Shown here piece after piece: positions 50,094 to 61,343 of a stretch of 64,000 nucleotides of DNA. The position numbers and the translations under genes are program-made. The notes beneath the pieces were generated by a model that was given only the letters and a program-made list of their open reading frames with translations, had not been told where the DNA came from and searched no databases. Origin of the DNA: Acholoe squamosa (taxonomy: Eukaryota > Annelida > Polychaeta > Phyllodocida > Polynoidae). The DNA is taken from the NCBI GenBank assembly GCA_949317995.1, contig OX439044.1, positions 22,454,733-22,518,732 of the forward strand, given 5' to 3'. The number at the start of each line of letters is the position of its first letter. The first letter of the stretch is position 1.

Positions 50094-50411
50094 GGGAGTG
50101 ATCATTATTTATCAACAGGGGGGGGAGGGTGGGTTTGAGGGGGGGCGTAAAATTTTCAGACCCCTCCCGAGGGGGGGGCTAAAAAAATTTTGACCCCTCT
50201 TGAGGGGGGGGCTAAAAAAATTCACCCTCTTTTTAGCAAAAAAGCCCGCGCGCTACTATAGATCAAAGAGGGGCGCGAAAACTCTCCGCGCCTCCGGCGC
50301 GGGGGGGGGCGCAAAAAATTTTGACTGCTGTCGAGGGGGGGCATACAAAATTTCCGCGCGTCCGCACAAAAACCCACCACCCCCCCCTGTTGATAAATAA
50401 TGACCACTCCC
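50094..50411. mobile_element. Poly-G Harbinger-like MITE, complete (318 bp, TAA on both sides)
   Basis: The ends GGGAGTGATCATTATTTATC and GATAAATAATGACCACTCCC are inverted copies, followed inside by long G and C runs. TAA flanks at 50091-50093 and 50412-50414. TWA duplication and GG-starting TIRs are PIF/Harbinger traits. Other copies are at 30381, 31186, 37006, 39567, 49871, 51188, 54820 and 63708. Confidence 0.75.
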
Positions 50412-51187
50412 TAAGGTCAACTTTACCCCCATCCTGGAAGAGAACTGACAGATATTTACATGATTCCAAATGCCATGGTTGCCTACAACACCTCTAGTTT
50501 TAGTATCAGGCTATAATTTTAGTTTAAACAAATTATCAATAATATATATCATAGGTTCAAAGATTTGGCTATGTCCACTTTCATGGTCTTCAAAATTATG
50601 AAAACATCACAGAATATCTAGAATGAATGATGTGATAATATAATATTTTTCCTACAAGGAAAACCTATTAACAGCATTAAAATCCATTAAGAATTCAATG
50701 ATTTATGATCATTTATATTGAAGATGTCAAGTGTCCTTTTTTATCATTTTCTGTGACAACTCCCTTTGACAGCCTGTACACAATCACCTCTTGTACAAAA
50801 ACTATTGACACTAGCATGATAAATCCAACTGATACATGGAGAGAAAATGTTAGACTTCCCTATAACTGCTAACAGATATCTCTGGGATGAATTTCTCATT
50901 TTCTTGGATTCTCACCAGGACAGATCCTTGGGCAGATTCAGTGCCATTTTCAGTCAAAATTTAAGCCTGTTCCTGGCAGCATTATGAATGGATGGATTTT
51001 GCTATCAAAGGCATATCAAATCATAATTAAAGCACATTACTCACACTTCTAGCATCCTATAGTGTTGATAGATTTTGATTTTGGAATTTTTGGAAAAAAT
51101 ATTTCTAACCCCCTGCCATGTCTAGACTGACTGACTGGGCCACTGTGACTGCCAACCACTGTGGCACTGGCACTGTGCCTATTTCCA

Positions 51188-51605
51188 GTCATTAGGTAGT
51201 GGATATTTTTTAACAATGGGGGGAGGGAGTTGGCGACCCCCCCCCCCCACTCTATAACATGCAGGTTTTTTTTCGCTACAAAGTGGTGACTTTTTTAGAG
51301 ACGAGTCATTTATTGCCAGCTGGGCTTGATGGATCTTTGCGGATTGGCAGATTTTTTTTCCACCCCCCCCCCACCACTGTGACAATAATGATTGCGACAT
51401 CCCCCCCCCCCCACTAAGAACTGATTTATCCCTTCCAAAAAAAAAATGGATATGTGCATGGAATGACGCATCGAGATGGATATAGCCCATATTTAGTTTT
51501 GACCCCCAGTGTGAAGGTTGATCGGGTTTTGCCCCACCCCCAACAAGGGACTCTTTTTCAAAATGACCCCCTATATCTAACAATCCCCCCCCCCCCCACC
51601 TGGCA
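51188..51605. mobile_element. Poly-G/C repeat related to the MITE family
   Basis: It starts GATATTTTTTAACAATGGGG and contains several 9-14-base C runs. The ends are not well preserved. The 134-codon minus-strand frame here is a by-product of the homopolymers. Confidence 0.4.
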
Positions 51606-51769
51606 GTAAATGACTCGTCCCTTACTGTAGTGGCCCATGTTTATATTACCTGGGTGCTCATTGATATCAATCCCACTGTACCCCTGGCGCTTATATGAGC
51701 CATGTGCTCATTTGAATACTGTTTTGTTTTATTTTGTGCTTAAGATTAATTCCAATACACCTGTACCCC

Positions 51770-52165
51770 TAGCTAAGGATCCTAAACTCTCATCTTTGTA
51801 TCGACATGAGAGTTTAGGAAATGTTCTGTTTCTCGGTGGGTAACGTGCGTATCCCGCACAAGAAAGCATATTTTCGGCCACTTACACTTGGAATTTCTTT
51901 AAAATTCTAAGTGACATGAATAGCCTCAACTGTTGACTACACACTGACCGATTTTGAAAATAGAATGGCTGATATTAAATAATGTAGAGCCTATTTCTTG
52001 AACTGATATCTATTGCGGGAAAATGGTGGAGGTATAAATATACTTACAGGTAGGAACTCCCTGCTTTCTCCCCTCCCCCTTAGAGAGTTACTCACCCACC
52101 AGGAAACAGAAGCTTTCCTAAACTCTCAGGGCGGAACAGAGATGAGAGTTTAGATTCCTAAGCTA
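51770..52165. mobile_element. Foldback element with compound TIRs of 75-79 bp
   Basis: The left end 51770-51844 and right end 52087-52165 are inverted, imperfect copies. Each end is itself a hairpin: CCTAAACTCTCAT ... ATGAGAGTTTAGG (perfect 13-bp arms in the left copy). The interior is 242 bp. There is no clear target duplication and no coding content. Confidence 0.65.
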
Positions 52166-52202
52166 TGTTTGATTTGCGACCCCGGCACTTAAACGGGCTT
52201 AC

Positions 52203-52314
52203 GGTACCTGCAAATTCCTCAGTTACACGGCGTATGCATAACATGATGACAGATCGTGTGCTGAAAATTTCAAGGAACTCAGTTATTTTCTTGTCTGGAG
52301 TTTGCAAGTATGCA
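52203..52314. mobile_element. Small TIR element (GCATACCTGCAAACTCC family), copy 2
   Basis: The left end is GGTACCTGCAAATTCCTCAG; the right end is GGAGTTTGCAAGTATGCA. It shares ends with 1156-1315 but has a different interior. Confidence 0.5.
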
Positions 52315-52604
52315 GCCTCTGAGCCTGTTTGACCTCCCCGTCCAAAATCAACCCCACCCGCACCAGTTCTTAAGAAATGACCACTCCCTTAGTGAGTGGA
52401 TACCGGGTACTTGATCATTTTATTAATACAGGTGTGCAGTTGACCCTGCAGCAACCCGTACTGCAATCACAGACAGGTCGGTTCCATACCGACCTTACGG
52501 GATACATTATTGGCCAATGAGATAATTCCCTGTATTCAATGAATCACCAAGGCTACGTTCATGCAGCATGCCAAACCTACAGGGCTGATACACAAAATCC
52601 TGGA

Positions 52605-52667
52605 GGGTCAGTCATGATGAACCAATGAATTCCTCGCCAGCACTTCATTGGTGCATCATGACGACCC
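52605..52667. repeat. Imperfect hairpin, about 25-bp arms, 14-base loop
   Basis: GGGTCAGTCATGATGAACCA pairs with TGGTGCATCATGACGACCC, apart from one bulge and one mismatch, plus ATGAA/TTCAT at the loop. It lies 230 bases before the XRCC4 start exon. Confidence 0.65.
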
Positions 52668-52897
52668 ATTCAAGACAATTGGCATGATGCACTCCTGCAT
52701 AAGCAGCCCTTAAAGGGCTACACGGTAGTCTAAATTGTGACTTAAAGAGGGGGCCAGGGGCAGCGCATGCCAGAAAGACCCATGGGTATTGCTCTATCGG
52801 ATTTAGCAGTAATGCTACTCTCCTTCCATTCATGAATTATACCATGTTATCTTTTTTTTCCTTCTTTACTTTACCTCCCATGTTCCCAGGATCCACC

Positions 52898-55800
52898 ATG
52901 CCGGTTGACAAAGTCCTGTCCAAGTTAACAGCTACAGACAACACAGACTACTTCCTCCTGACGTCTTTACATGGTAATGGGGAGTCGGGTTTTGACTTGG
53001 CCCTCGTATGTGACGACAGGGCTTGGACTGGAACATGTATGTACATACATTTTTACACCATTATCATAAATCCTTGCATATTGGCCACAGGGTCCACTGA
53101 ATGCAAAAGAGTTATGCAAAATATCTGAAAATAGAAGTTGTCTATGAGCTAATCTGTAGTTATGCACATGTAACCATATCATCCTTAGTCCTTTGTATAC
53201 TTTTTGAATATGGGTATTTATTCCCGACAGTTTATTTCCAGTGCCAGACACTCAATTGGAGAGGGCAGGTGACAAGCTGAAGATGGAATATGAAGATTAT
53301 GTAACACAAACACGTAAAGCATTCACACGACAGAATATTGGTGGTCTACAGTTTCAATACGCCATGAAATTAAATGCAAAGTCAATTACTCTCACCTGGA
53401 AGAAACACATTGCAAAGGACAATATTAAGGTACAATGCTTTCGTTTATTCATGATTATGATTATTCTATTGTGTCCTGAAATAATAATATATTCGTTAGG
53501 TAATCAATGATGATGATTGGTCCGGCATATGAATTGTCATTTAATACAACTCCCTCTAAATCTAGAATATAAAAGGGATACCTCCGTACATGACGCGAGA
53601 TCCTTGGTCCAAGTTATATCAGGAATGCACCGATGATGTTTCCTCATGACCAGTCCCTGAGTATATGCTTTGTCCAAGGAGGAGATAAGTGGAATAATTA
53701 GCGCCTGTGTTTCATCTCTAATACCTAATAATCTTCAAAAATTCGTACAATCCTATAGATTCAGCTGGGCTCTGTGGAATTGAAAGAGAAGGAATCCCCC
53801 TCTGACGTTATAAGTGTCATCTTCGAGCATGCGTTGCAAGCCACTACCAATTTACAATCACAAATCACAGCATTACAAGCTGACAAGGAGAGACTTATGT
53901 CAGAGAGGGCCAGTGCACTCAAGGTAAAGTTATATCAGATTGCCATTAAAAACTTAAAGTGCATGGTATTCCTCTCAATATACAAAATGATTCTCACTGA
54001 GAAAGGTACATACGTAATTCATATATCATGAAAAGAAAAGTGTCTTTCTGGGGTTTTGTTATCTTTCCTTGATATATGCCTGAATTAGTTTATTATAGTT
54101 GTTTATTTTTGTACACTCATAACAGAGACTGGAAAAGTGCGTCGCTGCAAAAGAAGACATGGAAAGATCAATGTATGAGAAGGTGAGAATATGATCCAAC
54201 AATATGGGAATAGTCTTATGTGACTGCCTGAGTACACTAAGAGGTGTTCATGTTTTTTTGTTGTTGTTTTTTTCTGGTCTTTTTAATCAGGCAATAATCG
54301 ATTCTAACAATATAGTAATATCACATGGTACATGACATCTTTTCGGCAAATAAGGCCACACCAAATTAAATAGTTGGTCTATAGATTTCCCGCATCATAT
54401 TTTCAGAAATACAAATTTTTATTATTTTTTTTTAAATTTTCATGTCTATGGATTATGCCCGCCTCTTGTTTGCAATTTTTGATTTATTTTTTTTTTTTTA
54501 CATAATTAATGTGAGACCTTAAGGACAAGGGCTCCATAAAAATGACCCAAAAAATTAATTTACAAAGGATTTCCTTGTAACTTGAAATACTTGTTTCTTA
54601 CATGATGTGTTATTGAAATGTGGAATAAAAAGTTTGGGTAGCAACACTACTTTCTTCGGTACTAGCCATCTTGAAGTTTGGTGAATAATTCCCAAACTGG
54701 ACAAACAATTTTTTTTCAAAAACTACAAATATGTCCATTGACATGTGTTAATCAAGATAGAAATGTAAAATCATGTGGTCTCAACCCTGCTTTTTGCAAA
54801 AGATGAATGTGTATGCAAGGGGCACAAAAAAAATTGACCTCCCCCTCGAGGTAAAAATATTTTGATCCCCTGTAAGGAGCAAAAATCATGCGCGAATGTG
54901 CCATTTTAAATTATAGTAACGCGTAGAGTTTTCCACTGAAAACGTGAAATTATTTTGACCCCCATCAGAGGGGTCAAAAAAATTCTGACCCCCCTTTAAA
55001 CCCACCAGCCCCCGCCCCCGTTCTTAAAAAACTATCACTCCCTAATATTAAAAATTCCTCATGAATCACTTTAACTTGTATCACCTAAAGCATTATCGTG
55101 TAGAAAGGTGTATAAATTGCATGGACCGTGATCTCGAGATGTATGAAATCACAATTTAGAGTTATGTAGAGGCTGTAGTGTGAGATCTAAAACATCAGCC
55201 GAATTCTTTGCAGTTTGCTGTTGTCGTCAATGACAAAAAGGCCAAAATAAGGAGTCTCAAAGAACAAGGTAAGTTGTAACCTAAATGGCCATTTCTTCTA
55301 GGAAGAAAGCTGACACGCTGTTGCATACTCCCTTTACAATGCACATTTCTCTTACAAATATTGCATGATGGTGCTCTCATAAATTTATCAAACCAGGCCC
55401 ACCTGCAGTGTGAAGGCTATCCAGTAGGCTATCCTGTATACAGGTAAAAGCTGCAAATACTATTCCAATTCGGGTAGTTCTTGAGATGCTAATATCTAGA
55501 GTTAACATTTCATTGTGAGGATTGCTATGGAATTTAGTGCTTTTTTACTTTTACCTACAGTAGACGGGACATCCTCAGGCGGTGCAAGCGTATCACAAAG
55601 TTCAGGAGGTAGACGTTTCATGTTTTTTTTCACATTGTTATCCTTTTTTATATAGATACAAATATGTCCACCATTAAACGAATGCGCAATTATAACATAT
55701 TAGTAACATCATCAGATCCCACATGTTTATTTGACCTTGAATTCATGTACAGTCTATAACGTATTCTGCTATTGCAGCGGGAGAAGGGACGAGTGGCCAC

Positions 55801-57899
55801 AAAAGAGTTATTAAAGACGAGGATTCTGCAAATGAAACAGATGAACTATCTTTACATGACAGGTATGCTATTTTGTTGAATATTTGCTTTACATTTTGGA
55901 AATCACCTCAAAGTAAAAATCTATACCGAAATAATATTTCTGGAAACATTAGTGACATACTTTTTACCTACTTGCACCTCATCTGTTAAAAATCCAGCAT
56001 CATGGTGTTACAATTTTCTCAAATGTCTAACTTTTTTTCTGCACATTTAGTGAATATGATACGGACGACGAAAAGGTATGTTACAATAATGAAAAGTATC
56101 CGATAACTCCCATAAATGTCATATTCAAGAACATTTGCAATATTGTGTTACAGTAGATATTTAGTCATGTACACATCACATTAAGTATAACTGTTTGTCA
56201 CTTAGCCCATTTTTGATAGAAAAGTAGAAATAGAATACAATGTTAGAAAAGTAGAAATAGAATACAATGTACTCGCAAAAATACAACCATATGCCGATGT
56301 GTTGAAATTGACCCCTATATTAGAAGTTCTACCAAACAAGTCCAGACTAATAATGCCTAAAGTAACAGACAAAAATTGAGACAGTGTTGGCTATAATCAG
56401 ACATACCGTAATCTCCCTCGTATAAGGCGCATCCCGCATATAAGGCGCACCTAGAGTTTTAGACTATGGTCAAAAATATTTAAAATTCATAACTTCTCTT
56501 CTACTGAATGGATTCTCAAAATTCAAAAAGCTATGTGTTGCTTGGACTCCACTGGACCCCATATGCAGCAGATGTGTCCATATGGGAGTGTAACATATCA
56601 AAAGAAAGGTCTTGGTGTCCCCCTTGTGGATCCAGGTAGAACTAAAACCCCGCATATAAGATGCACCTTATACACGGGAGATTGCGGTAGTTCTGTATAA
56701 TACCGGTACATTCTGAATGCCCCATTCTAGGTGGCGCCACCTCCAAAAAAGTCCCGGCCTGCTGCAGCCTCTAAGCCGGCCCTGTTGAGTGACGAAGACT
56801 CTCTACTGCTAGACGATGGCTCTGGTCCTTCTACCCCAGTTGGTCCTAGAAGGTACAGCTTATAAGCCAGATAAATGCTCATGCTTTGGGAAGAACACCC
56901 AGATAGAGTGGTTATATGCACGAGTATCAGTTGCACTAATATATCCCACCTGCAACATTCAAGATCCGTAAAAAAAAAAAGATTTTAAAATATACCTCTG
57001 TAGACCTACATACCTTTTGTGTAGTGTACAATATAGGTTTCTTTAAATAAGACCGACTTTTGAAGAAAGAAAAACGTGGGGGGGGGGATATGTGCTGTAT
57101 CAATGCATGCTTTAGGTTATGACTGACAGGGCTTTATCTTCTATATCTTTAGGAGACGGAAACCAGATACATCCAAGAAGCAGACACCATCACGTCCCGT
57201 TATACCCAAGGGCACCTCCAGAGATTCTACTCCCAGGTACATGTATGATGCGTCATGGACAAGTTTTGGTATTTGTGGTGATGCTTTTTGTGGTTGCACT
57301 TAATGAAAGTACATGTTGGTTTCAATATTGACGAAATTTACCAAATTAGGTGATAATGAGATATACAATCTTGGACTTAAATTATATGATTTCATTTTAC
57401 AGGTAAAAGGGCCTGTACATATCTAATTGCATGAATTCTTTCCACATTCCTAATTTTTGAAATACTCATGGGCCATAGAATTCGCATTACGACGCAGTAT
57501 TTCATGGCTCTCATGAAATATGTATGGTGCATATTTCACTGGCTGGTCACGTAATCTTTTGATGATAGATATATTCAATATGGTGATGTAAACGAGAGTT
57601 ATGCACGGTCATTTTCGGTAAATTCTATTGTATTTAAACAAGTTTAGATGAGTTTACCATAAGATAAATCCAAAAGAGCACTTGTGCGGGCATCATGCGA
57701 TATGGCAACCAAACTGCGTGCGAGATAAACCTTCTTCAGACTCCCACTCTTGAACCTTTGCCTATGTTGCTTGATTTAACATTATGTATCTTTTGACAGG
57801 CAAGGCAGCAAGAGGGGCTCTTTAAGGAAGAATTCATCCAATTCATCAAATCGCTCCAACCAGTCTCAAGACACAGACTACCTTTATGATGAGCTGTAA
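52898..57899 (+). CDS. XRCC4: XRCC4, NHEJ scaffold for DNA ligase IV, complete coding region, 11 exons
   Basis: Exons: 52898-53036, 53242-53429, 53759-53923, 54126-54182, 55214-55268, 55561-55608, 55778-55862, 56051-56075, 56731-56852, 57153-57236 and 57800-57899. Phases close and give 355 aa (human 336). XRCC4 dimerises, binds ligase IV through its stalk and pairs with XLF to bridge DNA breaks. The head domain (residues 1 to about 113) has the ESGF and AWTGT blocks of human XRCC4. The stalk (about 114-205) keeps LEKCV(A/S)AKE and NDKKAKIRSL. V228-I-K-D-E matches a SUMO consensus at the place of human IK(210)QE. SEYD-T250-DDE resembles the CK2/PNKP-FHA docking site of human XRCC4. P293-RRRRK is a likely NLS, and the end YLYDEL recalls human DLFDEI. 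The start is chosen by alignment to human; GATCCACC before ATG follows an acceptor at 52889, so a 5' exon lies upstream. Confidence 0.96.
54820..55042. mobile_element. Poly-G MITE in XRCC4 intron 4
   Basis: It ends AAAAAACTATCACTCCC with TAA following. The left terminus is degraded. Upstream, at about 54352, is a copy of the GGCCACACCAAA repeat also found at 30833. Confidence 0.5.
56404..56689 (+). mobile_element. TA-MITE in XRCC4 intron 8
   Basis: The termini CCGTAATCTCCCTCG and ACACGGGAGATTGCGG are flanked by TA. It lies 41 bases upstream of exon 9 (56731). The interior is collinear with 42689-42978. Confidence 0.85.
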
Positions 57900-59460
57900 A
57901 TTTACAAAGTGAAGCAGCGTTCATGTGACCTATCACACGTTGATAATTCAGAAATGTGACGGGTCTGATGCCTAGAAACATTATCTATGTTAAATCCTAA
58001 AGGTCATAGAGTGGATCATATGTGGATCAACGCGGTAAAAGGTACACCCGCGATTATGTATCATGCCCATTGGTTAGTATGTATACATGCATTCATGCAT
58101 CATACGACCCTAGAAGGTAGATGCAGGGATGTAAGTCACGGTGTATGAAAACTTCTGTAGATACACATAGAACTTCTTAATTTATTGTAAAATATTGCAA
58201 GAAATTGATCTGAGAATAGAAATCTGTGTCAATCTATAGACATCTCCAATTCGGAAAATTCTGAAATCAGACAAAATTCTGAAAACCTACAACCCTGTAG
58301 ATGAATGTACTTTTCCAGGAGTTTGCCATGATGTTTAAATGTACCGGTAGTGCCCGTGCTGGCGAGACTACTCACCAGCATTGTGAATCATGCCTGGGGA
58401 ATCATGACGATAGTGTCGCATAATTTTGAACATTCACGGGTTAATTCCATTATTGTTACCAGTATGTTATATGTTATAGGCACATTTAGCGTGATGCCCT
58501 CTAGAGGAGATTCATTTTGACAAGCTATATATTGGTGTGGAAATAGAATGTCCACAAAGGCAGCAACACTGTAGATGACTAGTCTGATTCTTGTTATGAA
58601 TGGAGAATCATCTATGTACATATATAGTCTGCATAAGAACCTTATCGTGTATGTGATGAACATTGAGTAATCACGGGCAAGTCTTGCCCTAACGATAATG
58701 GGCGTTAGGACTCCGGTTTTCATTGTAAATCATGTTTGAGAGTCATTTGATAGCACAATAGCTTACTCTGAAAACAAAACACTTGAAATGGACTCTCCTA
58801 CTTAATAGGAAGTACCAGTAGCATCCCCATTATAGCTGACTGCCGCAAATCATGAACAAATGAATAATTGTTACAAAAATGTAATATCCACAGACATAAT
58901 ATCCGTAGCGATTCTTTTAGCTGCCTAATTAGAGTATTCATGTATTCACCACTTCTTCAGCGTTGCAGTGTATCATGTATTTGACATCTGATCACACTTT
59001 GTTTTTCTTATTTTATGTACCGTATTCTCCCGCGTAGAAGACGCACTGCGCGTATAGGATGCACCCCAAACTCAGCAGAGGCATTTTCACGTAAAATACG
59101 CACCTATTAGGGCTCAATTTTGTAAATCCAGTACATTTCTATAGTAAAATTACCCCTCGTATAAGACGCACCCCCAACTTGAGAGAAAGCTATAAGACGC
59201 CCCAGCATTTTGTTTGGCCTAGAGGACGCGTCTTATACGCGGGAGTTTACGGTAGTTTTATTCTAGTATTTATAATTTTATATTTCCGTTTGTAAAATGT
59301 GACAAAATACTGAGTCGCATGTAAGTCTTTGTGAATCGCCACTATAAGTTAATGTAGTTCATGCAGAGTGTTTACGCTACTAAAGAGCCCTTATCACATC
59401 AACTTAAATGAGATATGTACACCTTTCTAAATATGGTAATAAAAGAACATTTATACATTA
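57900..59460 (+). other. XRCC4 3' UTR, AATAAA at 59438-59443
   Basis: The first convincing poly(A) signal after the stop lies 1.5 kb downstream. No other gene intervenes. The UTR contains a TA-MITE at 59018-59254. Confidence 0.5.
59018..59254. mobile_element. TA-MITE inside the XRCC4 3' UTR
   Basis: The ends CCGTATTCTCCCGCG and GCGGGAGTTTACGG are flanked by TA. The interior differs from the 42689 subfamily and has several ATAAGACGCACC-like repeats. Confidence 0.75.
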
Positions 59461-59578
59461 TAAACGAATCCTACCCCATTCCCTTATTCTGATTCAACCA
59501 TACATGTGGTCAGTGATTTTTATACCATATAATGACATCACAATAACAGCTTGAAGACAAGTGTGGTATATGTAACGT

Positions 59579-59735
59579 TTTATTCCTATTTCTCTATAAG
59601 ATAGTTGCAGTGATGTTCACCAAGACGCGGATCATTGATTAAGCTATTAGATCTCAGACCTTTAGGAAACAGCCTAGTTTGCAGAACTGGTATAACATGA
59701 ATACATGTGTTGGATTTAAGAGATTATATTGAATT
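59579..59735 (-). other. NDUFS6-like 3' UTR, AATAAA on minus at 59579-59584
   Basis: The signal lies about 150 bases beyond the stop. The XRCC4 signal on the other strand is only about 135 bases away, so the two genes converge tail-to-tail. Confidence 0.55.
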
Positions 59736-61105
59736 CTATACAGGATAGTTCTTCTGCTCTGACTTGACCTCCTCCAGGTACTGTTCATGTGTTACACTTG
59801 GTCCCATCGTAGCCTTATCATAGTACCTCCGGTGAACAAACCGCCTTCCACTGTAACCACACACATGCTCTCCTGGTGGGTCCTGCAATCAGCAACTCAA
59901 AAATTAAATACTGGTAGCTTTGAACACAAAATATGATTATCTCTAAATAGCTTTCTGGACATTTTCTCATTTAAATAACTAAACTCCTAACTAAACTAAA
60001 TCTTTACTACAAGCTCTCTACCCTTCTTTCTAAATGCAAACTAAAAAAATTGAAAGACATGCATTGGCACAGAGGGCTCAGGGCGACTTTTCCCGTGTTT
60101 TTTTAAAGGCGTCCAAACCGTCTCACTTTTAGACGCTGTTTTTGAAACAAATAGGAACAAAGAGAGAAAAGTCCAGCCCGAGGTAAACCTATGGAGGACT
60201 GGATTGGTGAAAATATTTTTATGAAATGACTTTTTTCTTTCTTTAATTTTGTATGAACGCATGGATGGATTTTTGAATTTTTTTCATTACTGTTAGTAAA
60301 GACTGATATATGAACTACTGATGTATGGTAATTTTATTTATTTACATGCTTTATTTCTTGTAGAAAATTGAGATTGAAAATTGTATAACTGACTTTTTGC
60401 CAATGCCACCACCTACCCGGTGGTATAGACTCAGGGTGGTCCTTGAGCCAATTAAACAAGGAAATGAGCAAATATGTCATTTTGAACTAGAGAAACTCAG
60501 GCTAAGAGACCATCTTGTACTCAGATGAGGAGAAGGAGGTGTAAGGAAAAGGGGGAAAAAACTATCAGACAAAGTGAGAGTGTGGCAAGACAATAAAACG
60601 GATACAAGTAAATTCCAATCTAGATTGTGAAACAAGTCTTTTCCGTTGCTTGTAAAACTTTTAAAGAACAATGCTCACTAGGTTGATGTAGACCCGTGGG
60701 TGCCCAAGGGGGCCACCACCATCACTGAACACGACTCGCTGGTCACACACCACTACAGGCTCCTCTGCCACCATGTCGATAGCCCATTTTGTAGTTACCT
60801 GAAATTGTCAATAAGGAAGCTAAAGTATTCAGATCATTCAACAGGATCAAGCTAATGATTGTTTTAGATTGTACCACTATGGTATTCCTGAATCAGGGTG
60901 GCTTGTGTATCTTTACTGAGATTCAGAAATGATACAATTATACAAAACAACAGCACAGTCAAACTTTGTGCTTGGCTCAAATGTACAAAATACATGTATA
61001 TTCAATTTATCATCAGTGTATATCAAAGTTGCTTTCATTTGTTTGACTTACCAGTTTTGTCCTGTCAATGAACCTAGCTTGCCGGTAATCGTCAACCTCA
61101 AATTG
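59736..61105 (-). CDS. NDUFS6-like: NDUFS6-like complex I subunit, three 3' exons; first exon not found
   Basis: Exons (minus) are 61105-61052, 60798-60679 and 59882-59736, all phase 0; splitting matches human NDUFS6 exons 2-4. The product contains QFEVDDYRQARFIDRTKL, then AIDMVAEEPV and SDGGGPLGHPRVYINL, then HVCGYSGRRF and TAG. Human NDUFS6, a mitochondrial complex I peripheral subunit, has DDKDYRRIRFVGRQ, AIDLIAEQPV, CDGGGGALGHPKVYINL and CGYCGLQF. Its zinc site is Cys-His-Cys-Cys; here the first and last Cys are Ser (S-H-C-S) while His and one Cys remain. The C-terminus is about 35 residues longer than human. A mitochondrial targeting exon should lie above 61.1 kb. A candidate ATG frame at 62774 on minus (MTGCWTSL...) ends at a donor of the wrong phase, so I do not join it. 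The family call is secure, orthology somewhat less so. Confidence 0.85.
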
Positions 61106-61343
61106 CTGCAAGAGGAAAATAAAGGGTTTCAACTACTGTGGCGGATGAGACTTGTTCAGAATTTGAAATCACCATAATTTAATAAACATCATCATGTATT
61201 GGCTCATAATAAAGGTCCTTAAGTCAAGGGAAATCATTTAAAGTAGGAAATATTGAATTTTGGGTTTGTGGTTACTGTGGCAACAGAAACTCGGTTTTGC
61301 TGGGCCTGATTTCCCATAAAAGCTCTATGTAGTTCTATTTAAT

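Larger units (their letters stand above)
36687..52889. other. Gene-poor, repeat-rich stretch; probable XRCC4 intron 1
   Basis: No exon of a known gene is recognised. Contents listed separately include poly-G MITEs, a minisatellite, a SINE, a DR1-motif array, a TIR insertion, TA-MITE, tandem and palindromic repeats and a compound foldback element. Frames up to 134 codons (for example 51179-51583) arise from homopolymer-rich repeats. Confidence 0.5.

Noticed and set aside
51179-51583. 134-codon minus-strand open frame
   Set aside because: It spans several poly-C/G runs and repeats; the product is Gly/Lys low-complexity with no domain.
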